DNA of 10,581 nt from Paraneptunicella sp964228975 (GTDB taxonomy: Bacteria; Pseudomonadota; Gammaproteobacteria; Enterobacterales; Alteromonadaceae), in assembly GCA_964228975.1 (NCBI GenBank), contig CAXRCC010000226.1, forward strand, positions 1 to 10,581, given 5' to 3'. Positions within the stretch are counted from its first letter, which is position 1; the number at the start of each line of letters is the position of its first letter. The position numbers and the translations under genes are program-made. A model generated the notes under the pieces. The model saw only the letters and a list, made by a program, of their open reading frames with translations, made no database searches and was not told the DNA's origin. Below are positions 1 to 6,248 of the stretch, piece by piece.

Positions 1-1006
1 CGCAAGCGGAGGGAGTGGGAACGGTACAATTAAGCTAAATCGTGACGACAGCGTGACCTACACGCCTAATCAAGATTACTGTGGTTCAGATGTTTATTTA
101 GTGCACCTAAGGGACGCCTTTGGCCTTGAAACCTATGGAAAAGCCACATTTAATGTTGCTTGCTCTAATTTACGACCAACGCCACAAGACGACCACGTAT
201 CCACGGCTCAGGATACCCCAGTCACTATCTCTCCACTATTAAACGACACGGACCCCGAGGGAGACACGCTGGCATTCGCAGGTGCTTACCCACCTAATCA
301 CGGCACCATTGTTAATAATCTTGCAGCTGGAACCGTCACCTACACACCCAATGCTGAGTATTGTGGTCCTGATTACTTTTCTTACGACGCTGTTGACCCC
401 GATGGTGCCTCTTGGTTTGCCGTGATTCATGTCACCGTATCATGTGCCGTTAATGAAGCGCCTGTTGCGGTTGCTGATAGCGCCACAACCGATGCCGATA
501 CCAGCGTGACAATCAATGTGCTGCAAAATGATTCCGATCCAGATAATCACACCTTGTCATTAGTTTCGGTTTCAACGCCAACAAACGGTTCAACCTCCGT
601 TTCCGGTGCATCGGTTGTTTACACACCCAATGCAGGATACTGTGGTAATGACGCCTTTAGCTACACAATACAGGACTCAGAAAGTGCAACGGCATCCGCG
701 ACCGTTTCTGTTTCAGTGGCTTGCTCACAAGAGCCAGCCACACCCGTACAACTAAATTGGGAACCAACCACTGTCAGCGTAGGCCAACCTGCCACTCTCA
801 CATGGGAATTCACAGGTATGGATAACTGCCAAATCAGCCATTCAAGCAGTAGCGCTGTTTCCGGACAAGAAACGCTTACGCTTTATGAAATCGGATTAGT
901 GAGTGCAACCTTTAAATGCACAGACACCTCCGGTGGAGTTCATAACTTCAACGCTGACATTACTGTTAATAAATTATCTGCCCCCACTAATTTGCAGAAA
1001 CAGTAA
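1..1006 (+). CDS. Tandem-95 / Ig-cadherin-like repeat surface protein, C-terminal part (5' truncated by window)
   Basis: The frame is open from base 2 to the TAA at 1004-1006, so about 334 residues of a longer protein are visible and the true start lies outside the window. Three copies of a Y-T-P-N-x-x-Y-C-G motif begin at bases 53, 335 and 614, giving periods of 94 and 93 residues. Each copy ends in a V-[AS]-C, so every module carries two cysteines that could form a disulfide. Acidic D-x-D-P-E/D segments (for example N-D-T-D-P-E-G-D) resemble the calcium-binding linkers of cadherin-like and tandem-95 repeats found in large exported adhesins. A last, different beta-rich domain of about 90 residues follows, again with two cysteines. 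No C-terminal membrane anchor or sorting signal is visible. Export is inferred from the cysteines and repeat type. The exact role (adhesin, enzyme accessory region or other) cannot be told from this end. Confidence 0.85.
   Translation, partial: ASGGSGNGTIKLNRDDSVTYTPNQDYCGSDVYLVHLRDAFGLETYGKATFNVACSNLRPTPQDDHVSTAQDTPVTISPLLNDTDPEGDTLAFAGAYPPNHGTIVNNLAAGTVTYTPNAEYCGPDYFSYDAVDPDGASWFAVIHVTVSCAVNEAPVAVADSATTDADTSVTINVLQNDSDPDNHTLSLVSVSTPTNGSTSVSGASVVYTPNAGYCGNDAFSYTIQDSESATASATVSVSVACSQEPATPVQLNWEPTTVSVGQPATLTWEFTGMDNCQISHSSSSAVSGQETLTLYEIGLVSATFKCTDTSGGVHNFNADITVNKLSAPTNLQKQ
53..724 (+). repeat. Three ~94-codon protein-level tandem repeats
   Basis: The units start at 53, 335 and 614, aligned on the first valine of V-[TV]-Y-T-P-N, and the third ends near the V-A-C at 716-724. 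The copies are clearly related in protein but have diverged in DNA, so they are old duplications and not a recent expansion. The first unit differs most after the Y-C-G motif. Confidence 0.8.
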
Positions 1007-1011
1007 TCTTA

Positions 1012-1059
1012 GCTGTGGCTGTGGCTGTGGCTGTGGCTGTGGCTGTGGCTGTGGCTGTG
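1012..1059. repeat. Hexanucleotide microsatellite, (GCTGTG) x 8
   Basis: Eight perfect head-to-tail copies of GCTGTG start five bases after the stop codon of the surface-protein gene. They end 23 bases before the terminator stem. The tract is not translated in the frame of the upstream gene because TAA (1004) and TAG (1010) both precede it. It would therefore lie in the 3' untranslated part of that transcript, or just beyond the terminator for the opposing gppA message. The absence of any mismatch suggests a young or actively slipping tract. Confidence 0.97.
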
Positions 1060-1082
1060 CAAGAATAGTATGCTGGAGACGA

Positions 1083-1110
1083 AAAACCCGCTTAATTAGC
1101 GGGTTTTCTT
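1083..1110. terminator. Bidirectional intrinsic terminator between surface-protein gene and gppA
   Basis: There is a perfect 10-bp stem, with arms 1083-1092 and 1098-1107, and a 5-base loop. It has a GC-rich core (CCCGC/GCGGG) and runs of A on the left and T on the right, so it can act in both directions. It lies between two convergent genes: 76 bases after the surface-protein stop and about 50 bases beyond the gppA stop. Confidence 0.88.
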
Positions 1111-1156
1111 TATAGGCTCAATTTGATTAATACACGCTTGGCAAATCGCTATGCCA

Positions 1157-2668
1157 TTAAGAAAAATGAAGTTGCCAGCCCACGTTATCTTGGAGCTGCT
1201 TCTCCGCTTCTAATTCTGCGCTAATCAATGGGTGTTCATCTAACCAACCTTCAGGGAATAACACCGTCAACGTCTGCTTCTCCCACGAAAGAGAAATAGG
1301 CGGTAATACATCATCTTTGCGTCGAACACATAGCGCGTCGGCTAAACGCAATAAACGAATTAACACCGCAATTTTTGGCTGAAGCCCAACAGAAAGCACC
1401 GATAAAGTTTGTAGATCCATTTCCTCTCTGTGGTTACGAATCAACACACGAATACAATCTTGCTGCTGTCGGCTAAAACCAATTAGTGGCAAGTTTTGAA
1501 GAATATACGCACCGTGGAGATGATGTTTTTTATATTCGATTTGTAAACCAATTTCATGAAGCGTTGCGGCAACATCCAACACGACTTTAAGATCAAAGCC
1601 TCGATGTGCTTGCAAGTTCAGTTGGTTAAAAAACTGTAAAGCGAGATTTTTCACTCTGTTGGCTTGGGGTACATCAATATGAAAACGCTCTACCAACTGC
1701 TCTAACGTTTGTACGCGATCTGCTTGAGGGTTTTGTTCTTCAAGCATGCTGTAAATAATACCTTCACGCAGTGCGCCACCTGAAATTTGCATCGCTTCGA
1801 TATCCAAGCTTTCGAATAAAGCAATGAGAATAGCAAGGCCGCTTGGGAAGATGCTTCGACGGTGTTCATGTAACCCTTGAAGCGCAAGCTTATCAATTTC
1901 CTTACAATCGCAGCAATCATCACGAAAACGATATAAATACTCAAGTCGAATAGCGTCATTCATTCCTTGGGCACAAAGCATTTCGTCAATGGCTTGAGGT
2001 GTACCGGACGCCCCTAAACACTGATCCCAGCTAAAAGCCACAAATTGACCAAGAACGGGTTTTAGCATTGCTTTCGCCGCTTGAATGGCATCATCAAACC
2101 CTTTTTGAGTCAGTTTTCCTTTCGGGAAATAACGCTCCATGTAGGTCACACAGCCCATATTAAGACTGACTAAATCAATAGGCTCTAAGCCATTACCAAT
2201 AATGACTTCTGTGCTTGCACCGCCAATATCAATGACCAGTGTATTACCTTGGGATACCGAGGTATAAGTCACACCACGATATATTTGCTGTGCTTCTTCT
2301 TCGCCCGAAATCACTCGGATAGGGTGCTTTAATATTGCCTCTGCTTTTTTAACAAATACATCGGCATTTTGTGCGAGTCGTACCGTTGCTGTGGCAACAA
2401 TACGAATATGGGTAGGTTTGATGTCTTGCAAACGTTCAGCAAACATCGCTAAACATTGCCAGCCTCTTTGCATGCTCGCGTCATCAAGCACGTTATTGTC
2501 ATCAAGGCCGGAGGCTAACCGCACCTTTTGTTTGATGCGGTTTATGATCTGAACATGGCCTTTCGCTACGCTAACCACCACCATATGAAAACTATTCGAA
2601 CCAAGATCGACAGCGGCGAACAGGTCAGGAGTCACTTTTGATTGCGGTTGACGTAGCGATATATCCAT
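1157..2668 (-). CDS. gppA: Ppx/GppA family phosphatase, probably GppA (pppGpp 5'-phosphohydrolase)
   Basis: This protein of 503 residues is close to E. coli GppA (494). The family removes the terminal phosphate of pppGpp (GppA) or of polyphosphate (Ppx) in the cytoplasm, tuning the stringent response. Visible signatures of the ASKHA phosphatase fold are phosphate loop 1, D-L-G-S-N-S, at residues 21-26; S-G-E-E-E-A at 121-126, which holds the catalytic glutamate region; and phosphate loop 2, D-I-G-G-A-S-T-E, at 147-154. The C-terminal part is an HD-like helical domain with L-H-E-I-G near 370-374. The ATG at 2666-2668 shares its A (base 2668) with the TAA of rhlB, so translation is probably coupled. 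I prefer GppA to Ppx because rhlB-gppA is the known gammaproteobacterial gene order, whereas ppx usually follows ppk. The sequence alone does not separate the two activities. Confidence 0.9.
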   Translation of the reverse strand: MDISLRQPQSKVTPDLFAAVDLGSNSFHMVVVSVAKGHVQIINRIKQKVRLASGLDDNNVLDDASMQRGWQCLAMFAERLQDIKPTHIRIVATATVRLAQNADVFVKKAEAILKHPIRVISGEEEAQQIYRGVTYTSVSQGNTLVIDIGGASTEVIIGNGLEPIDLVSLNMGCVTYMERYFPKGKLTQKGFDDAIQAAKAMLKPVLGQFVAFSWDQCLGASGTPQAIDEMLCAQGMNDAIRLEYLYRFRDDCCDCKEIDKLALQGLHEHRRSIFPSGLAILIALFESLDIEAMQISGGALREGIIYSMLEEQNPQADRVQTLEQLVERFHIDVPQANRVKNLALQFFNQLNLQAHRGFDLKVVLDVAATLHEIGLQIEYKKHHLHGAYILQNLPLIGFSRQQQDCIRVLIRNHREEMDLQTLSVLSVGLQPKIAVLIRLLRLADALCVRRKDDVLPPISLSWEKQTLTVLFPEGWLDEHPLISAELEAEKQLQDNVGWQLHFS

Positions 2669-3918
2669 TAAGGTCGTTTAGATTGCCTAATTTTGTTATT
2701 GCGCTTGTCTCGGTGCACTCGTTTTTTGTAATTTCTACGAGGCTTAACAACGTCATCAAGTAAAGCGCTTGAGTCATAATCTGTGACAGGTATTGGATGC
2801 TGAATATACTCTTCAATTGAAGGTAAGTTCAAAGCGTATTTTTCACATGCAAAACTGATGGCATGACCGCTCTTTCCAGCACGACCTGTACGGCCTATGC
2901 GATGCACATAATCTTCGGCATCATCTGGTAAGTCATAGTTAAATACATGAGTGACCTTGTCAATATGTAATCCTCGCGCAGCCACATCCGTGGCAACAAG
3001 AATATCAATATTGCCTTTGGTAAAGTCCTCAAGGATCCCTAATCGTTTCTTCTGAGGCACATCGCCGCTTAACAGCCCAACGCGATGCTTGTCTGCGACT
3101 AACCAATCATTGACGTTTTCACAGCTGTGTTTAGTGTTAGCAAAAACAATGGCTTTATCGGGCCACTCTTCTTCTAACAATGTCAGCAGTAACAACATTT
3201 TGTCGTCATCTGAAGGATAGAAAAGCTCTTCTTTAACGCGACTTGCTGTCATTTGCTCAGGATCCACTCGTACGTGAACCGGGCTATTCATATGCTCATA
3301 AGCCAGCTCTTGCACGCGGTAAGATAATGTTGCTGAGAACAACATATTCAAGCGCTCTTCGGCTGGCGGCATATTTCTAAACAAGTAACGAATGTCTTTA
3401 ATGAAACCCAAATCGAACATGCGATCAGCTTCATCAAGTACGGCCACCTCGATGTGATTTAAAGAGAAGATACCTTGCTTGTAGTAGTCAATAATACGTC
3501 CCGTTGTACCGATGACGATATCGACACCCGACTCCAACGTTTCTTTTTGACTTTGGTAACCTTCACCGCCGTAAATCAAACCTAGCGAAATGCCAGTTTG
3601 TTTGCTGAGCTCAACAGCATCTTTATGAATCTGAACGACTAATTCACGCGTTGGTGCCATGATTATTGCACGGGGCTGCCCTGTTTGCGTGCGTTTGTTT
3701 TTTTGTAGATGATTGAAGGTTGCGACCAAAAATGCCATAGTTTTGCCCGTGCCTGTCTGAGCTTGACCGGCTATATCTTGACCTTCAATTAGTGGTGGTA
3801 AGGCTAACGCCTGGATCGGGGTGCAGTGTTCAAAGCTGGTCGCATTCAAAGCGTCCAGAATCTTCTTATCTAACCCTAATTCTGAGAAATGTATTTCTGT
3901 TAAATGTGTAGTTTGCAT
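2668..3918 (-). CDS. rhlB: ATP-dependent DEAD-box RNA helicase RhlB
   Basis: At 416 residues this is about the length of E. coli RhlB (421). RhlB unwinds structured RNA for RNase E and PNPase in the degradosome. All helicase motifs are present: Q motif with F11 and T-P-I-Q 33-36, Walker A A-Q-T-G-T-G-K-T 53-60, P-T-R-E-L 89-93, D-E-A-D 162-165, S-A-T 195-197, A-T-D-V-A-A-R-G near 310, and H-R-I-G-R-T-G-R 339-346. The last ~25 residues are rich in Arg and Lys, like the RNA-binding tail of known RhlB proteins. The gene is divergent from trxA and is followed, with a one-base overlap, by gppA. The ATG at 3916-3918 gives the expected N-terminus, but its Shine-Dalgarno is weak. Confidence 0.95.
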   Translation of the reverse strand: MQTTHLTEIHFSELGLDKKILDALNATSFEHCTPIQALALPPLIEGQDIAGQAQTGTGKTMAFLVATFNHLQKNKRTQTGQPRAIIMAPTRELVVQIHKDAVELSKQTGISLGLIYGGEGYQSQKETLESGVDIVIGTTGRIIDYYKQGIFSLNHIEVAVLDEADRMFDLGFIKDIRYLFRNMPPAEERLNMLFSATLSYRVQELAYEHMNSPVHVRVDPEQMTASRVKEELFYPSDDDKMLLLLTLLEEEWPDKAIVFANTKHSCENVNDWLVADKHRVGLLSGDVPQKKRLGILEDFTKGNIDILVATDVAARGLHIDKVTHVFNYDLPDDAEDYVHRIGRTGRAGKSGHAISFACEKYALNLPSIEEYIQHPIPVTDYDSSALLDDVVKPRRNYKKRVHRDKRNNKIRQSKRP

Positions 3919-4029
3919 AGCTTATAGCTTATCATTGCTTGCATTAGTTAATGGTTTATATATTAATAAGCGCATATATTGCGTGCTTTTTCATTACAGA
4001 ATCGCGCTAACGGCATCTTGGAGACATTA
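3919..4029. promoter_or_regulatory. Divergent rhlB / trxA promoter region
   Basis: This 111-bp gap separates the divergent rhlB and trxA genes and must carry start signals for both. For trxA, a TATATT at 3959-3964 (5/6 to the -10 consensus) lies 18 bases after TTGCTT at 3935-3940, and another TATATT sits at 3975-3980. For rhlB, the minus strand reads TATAAA across 3960-3955 as a possible -10. The region 3950-3980 is very AT-rich, so chance matches are expected and the exact start points are uncertain. A good Shine-Dalgarno, GGAG at 4020-4023, serves trxA. Confidence 0.5.
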
Positions 4030-4356
4030 ATGAGCGAAAAAATTATCAACGTGAGCGACTCATCTTTTGAAGATGAAGTCATCAAGTCTAACAAACCTGT
4101 ACTTGTAGATTTCTGGGCTGAGTGGTGCGGACCTTGTAAAATGATTGCCCCTGCCTTGAGTGCGATTGCTGATGAATTCGCAGACAAGATAACAGTTGCT
4201 AAGATGAATGTCGATGAGAATAACGAAACTCCAGCGAAACACGGAATTCGTGGCATTCCAACACTTTTATTGTTTAAAGACGGCGCAGTTGTTGCAACAA
4301 AAGTGGGTGCATTATCTAAAGGCCAACTTGCTGAGTTCATTGAAGAAAACGCTTAA
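4030..4356 (+). CDS. trxA: Thioredoxin 1 (TrxA)
   Basis: This is a cytoplasmic thiol-disulfide reductant of 108 residues, one shorter than E. coli Trx1. The redox site W-C-G-P-C lies at 32-36 (C33 and C36), with the buried aspartate D27 and the cis-proline P77 in G-I-P-T. It would be reduced by thioredoxin reductase and would supply ribonucleotide reductase and methionine sulfoxide reductase. The ATG at 4030 is chosen because GGAG sits six bases upstream and the M-S-E-K-I-I start matches the family. The frame stays open to a TTG at 3979, but that adds 17 residues unlike any thioredoxin. Divergence from rhlB is the conserved gammaproteobacterial arrangement. Confidence 0.97.
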   Translation: MSEKIINVSDSSFEDEVIKSNKPVLVDFWAEWCGPCKMIAPALSAIADEFADKITVAKMNVDENNETPAKHGIRGIPTLLLFKDGAVVATKVGALSKGQLAEFIEENA

Positions 4357-4378
4357 TTCTTCATTTGGATTTCAGTTG

Positions 4379-4406
4379 AAAAACCTAGCCTTGGCTAGGT
4401 TTTTTT
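4379..4406. terminator. Bidirectional intrinsic terminator between trxA and the arginase-family gene
   Basis: An 11-bp perfect stem (4379-4389 with 4394-4404) has a 4-base loop (CTTG). It is preceded by a run of A and followed by seven T residues. It lies 22 bases beyond the trxA stop. On the minus strand it also ends the arginase-family transcript, whose TAA stop (4407-4405) falls inside the hairpin's A/T arm. Confidence 0.92.
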
Positions 4407-5418
4407 ATGCCTGCGATGCCTGCATCGCTTTGATAAAGATACTAACCAGCTCACTCAAAGATTGCCCCACTACCCTTGTGCCTTCTTCTACACCCGAGGC
4501 ATGACGCGAAGGCGCTCCTTCTGCTAAATGTAAATATTGCGCTTGAGGCAGACGCGCCATTTGGTCGACATAATAAAGCGCATCTTTTAACGCAACGCCT
4601 GCGGCAGTCATAGCACTACTTGGCATATCAGTAATGGCGTCTAAATCTAGCTCGACCCCTATCGGAAGGCCCGACTCTAACAAATACTTACCTATTTGCT
4701 CCAAGCATTGATCAAAGTTATGGGTGTTGCTCCAATGCGTTTGCTGGATACTAAACCACGGAAAACCCTGTTCAGACAGAGCATCTAAACTGTTCTGATT
4801 ATTCTTTTGTTCGTGTAAACCGAGTACGGCATAACGCTTTAACACTTCGGCTTCAAAGGCGTATCTAAATGGATTGCCGCTATGGCGGCCTTCTATGGCT
4901 CGAAAATCAGAATGCGGGTCAAGGTTGGCAACCGCAAGCGGCATTTGAGTGACAGCGTGACATGCCCGAATAATAGGAAAGGCGTTGTTGTGACCGCCAC
5001 CAATCACAATCGGAATTAAACCCGCACCAAACGCTTGAGCCAGCACATCTGAAACATAATCATCCAAGGTTTCGCAGCTTTCTCTTAGCGCCTCAATGCT
5101 GTCATCAGAAGCTTGAATAGATTGCGTATCGATTTCACCTAAAACAAGAATGTCATTTCCGGGCAAAAGCCGATTGGCCTGAAGGTTGAGAAAGTATTTT
5201 AAAAAAGCGCTCCATGCCCCCGTTGCTCCACCGAACCCTAAATTGGCTCTTGGACCAACATCCTCGGGAATACCAATTAAAGCAAATCGACAACCATAAT
5301 TTGAAAGCGCCTTATCAGGCTCAGCAAAAGTCACCACTTCGCCCAGTTTGCATTCACCAGAACGAACACCCACACCTTTTATAATTGCTTCAGCATCCGG
5401 ATAGATCAGTTTCAGCAC
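4405..5418 (-). CDS. Arginase/agmatinase/formimidoylglutamase (ureohydrolase) superfamily protein
   Basis: This 337-residue binuclear-metal hydrolase has all the usual metal ligands: H143 in G-G-G-H-N-N, D167/H169/D171 in D-P-H-S-D, and D258/D260 in E-L-D-L-D. The acidic residue that follows in family members may be E300. Relatives hydrolyse the guanidino or formimino groups of arginine, agmatine, guanidinobutyrate or N-formimidoylglutamate. The usual D-A-H-x-D is D-P-H-S-D here, and G-G-[DG]-H-[SDE] is G-G-G-H-N-N, so the subfamily is divergent and the substrate is open. No hut, arginine or polyamine genes are nearby, so a HutG label would be a guess. The start is a GTG (5418-5416) with a GAGAG Shine-Dalgarno about five bases upstream. 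It lies 18 bases after rraA on the same strand, so the two are probably one operon. Confidence 0.88.
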   Translation of the reverse strand: MLKLIYPDAEAIIKGVGVRSGECKLGEVVTFAEPDKALSNYGCRFALIGIPEDVGPRANLGFGGATGAWSAFLKYFLNLQANRLLPGNDILVLGEIDTQSIQASDDSIEALRESCETLDDYVSDVLAQAFGAGLIPIVIGGGHNNAFPIIRACHAVTQMPLAVANLDPHSDFRAIEGRHSGNPFRYAFEAEVLKRYAVLGLHEQKNNQNSLDALSEQGFPWFSIQQTHWSNTHNFDQCLEQIGKYLLESGLPIGVELDLDAITDMPSSAMTAAGVALKDALYYVDQMARLPQAQYLHLAEGAPSRHASGVEEGTRVVGQSLSELVSIFIKAMQASQA

Positions 5419-5436
5419 AAATACTCTCTTTTTGAT

Positions 5437-5922
5437 TTAATCAATATCTAAAGGTTCAGGAGACAACACAATGCCAGTACTGTCGGCATAAATATGGTCT
5501 TCAGGAAGGAAGGTGACACCTGCGAAGTTTACTGCGATATCGGGCGAACCTACCTCTTCCGTATCCGCCGACACGGGTATCGCTCCTACTGCATGAATAC
5601 CGATGTCGATATCTTCTAGCTTATCGACTTCGCGCACACTGCCGTAACAAATAATGCCTTCCCAGTTATTATCTGCCGCCATTTGCGCTGTTTTGCTATC
5701 GATCAAGCCTCGTCGCAACGAACCGCCACCATCAATAACAAGCACTTTCCCTTCACCGGGCTGCTGCAGCATGATGTCAATCAGCCCCTTATCTTCAAAA
5801 CATTTTACCGTCACGACAATGCCGCCGTAGGAGTCTCGTCCGCCGTAACCCGCAAAAACCGGTTCTAGCACGTCAATATTGTCTGCGAATAAATCGCACA
5901 GTTCCGAAGTGTTATATTGCAT
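5437..5922 (-). CDS. rraA: Ribonuclease E activity regulator RraA
   Basis: At 161 residues, exactly the length of E. coli RraA, the two agree by eye from the start (Y-x-T-S-E-L-C-D) to the end (P-L-D-I-[DE]). RraA forms a trimeric ring that binds RNase E and degradosome helicases and slows mRNA turnover. Conserved stretches include V-K-C-F-E-D (39-44), V-I-D-G-G-G-S-x-R-R (62-71), D-I-G-I-H-A and V-N-F-x-G-V-T-F. The ATG at 5922-5920 is chosen because it reproduces the family N-terminus and has AGG (5932-5930) seven bases upstream. The in-frame TTG at 5940 would add six residues not found in the family. It is probably first in an operon with the arginase-family gene, which has no known link to RNase E. 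Confidence 0.95.
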   Translation of the reverse strand: MQYNTSELCDLFADNIDVLEPVFAGYGGRDSYGGIVVTVKCFEDKGLIDIMLQQPGEGKVLVIDGGGSLRRGLIDSKTAQMAADNNWEGIICYGSVREVDKLEDIDIGIHAVGAIPVSADTEEVGSPDIAVNFAGVTFLPEDHIYADSTGIVLSPEPLDID

Positions 5923-6248
5923 AAAAATACCTAATCGCAATTTGCCTAAATAAGGAAGCTAGCCTTGATGAAGGGATGAACTTAGTACATTCATCTGAGG
6001 CCTATGGCTACTAGTATAAACACAATTCTATATCTAGTAATAAATGAAACCCGCTTAAACTGATAACCTGAATAAAAATTTGAAGCAGGTCAAGTTTTAA
6101 CCCACTTATCATCGCACCTCTTACGTTCTTAAACACCCCTTGTCATAAATTAGAAATATAACTGTCACATACCTGTAGTGACAACGTCACAACCTGTTAA
6201 TACGAATTGTATATCTTTTCGCCGTGACAAAGATTTAACGGCAACCTC
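5923..6248. other. 326-bp divergent intergenic region between rraA and the PAP2 gene
   Basis: I see no gene here; the longest frames are a dozen codons or so. The rraA side holds possible minus-strand -10 sequences TATACT (6018-6013) and TAGAAT (6030-6025), both 5/6 to consensus but with poor -35 partners. An imperfect inverted repeat, TACTAG at 6009-6014 and CTAGTA at 6034-6039, flanks them. The right half (6140-6190), on the side of the plus-strand genes, holds the phased repeat array listed separately. The PAP2 start at 6249 has only a weak Shine-Dalgarno (CGG at 6239-6241). Confidence 0.6.
6140..6190 (+). promoter_or_regulatory. Pho-box-like array of 11-bp-phased CTGTCAY repeats (alternatively a TGTCAC dyad operator)
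   Basis: Heptamers related to the PhoB half-site CTGTCAT occur on an 11-base register: TTGTCAT at 6140, a degenerate TAGAAAT at 6151, CTGTCAC at 6162, CTGTAGT at 6173 and ACGTCAC at 6184. The AAAT and ATAA spacers are A/T-only, while ATAC and GACA are mixed. E. coli Pho boxes are direct heptamers with 4-base AT-rich spacers, so the geometry fits, although two units are weak. A -10 could be TATATC at 6210-6215 or TAATAC at 6198-6203; neither is convincing. The same stretch also contains the perfect dyad TGTCAC-N9-GTGACA (6163-6183), so another regulator is possible. Confidence 0.5.

Noticed and set aside
903..1115. Plus-strand frame encoding a Cys-Gly dipeptide run across the hexamer tract
   Set aside because: Its first half lies out of frame inside the surface-protein gene and its end lies in the terminator. 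There is no ribosome binding site and no slippery site that would support a frameshifted tail.
1157..2668. Naming the gene ppx (exopolyphosphatase)
   Set aside because: Ppx and GppA share all visible motifs. The position directly after rhlB and the absence of ppk favour GppA, though the activity is not proven.
3979..4029. 17-residue N-terminal extension of thioredoxin from a TTG
   Set aside because: The ATG at 4030 has a good Shine-Dalgarno at the right spacing and gives the usual thioredoxin length and N-terminus. The extension overlaps the probable promoter.
3963..4340. Minus-strand 125-codon frame opposite trxA
   Set aside because: It is the antisense of an unambiguous thioredoxin gene and its product shows no recognisable features.
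5923..5940. Six-residue N-terminal extension of RraA from a TTG
   Set aside because: The ATG at 5922 reproduces the family start and length of 161 residues, and the AGG Shine-Dalgarno for it lies within the extension.
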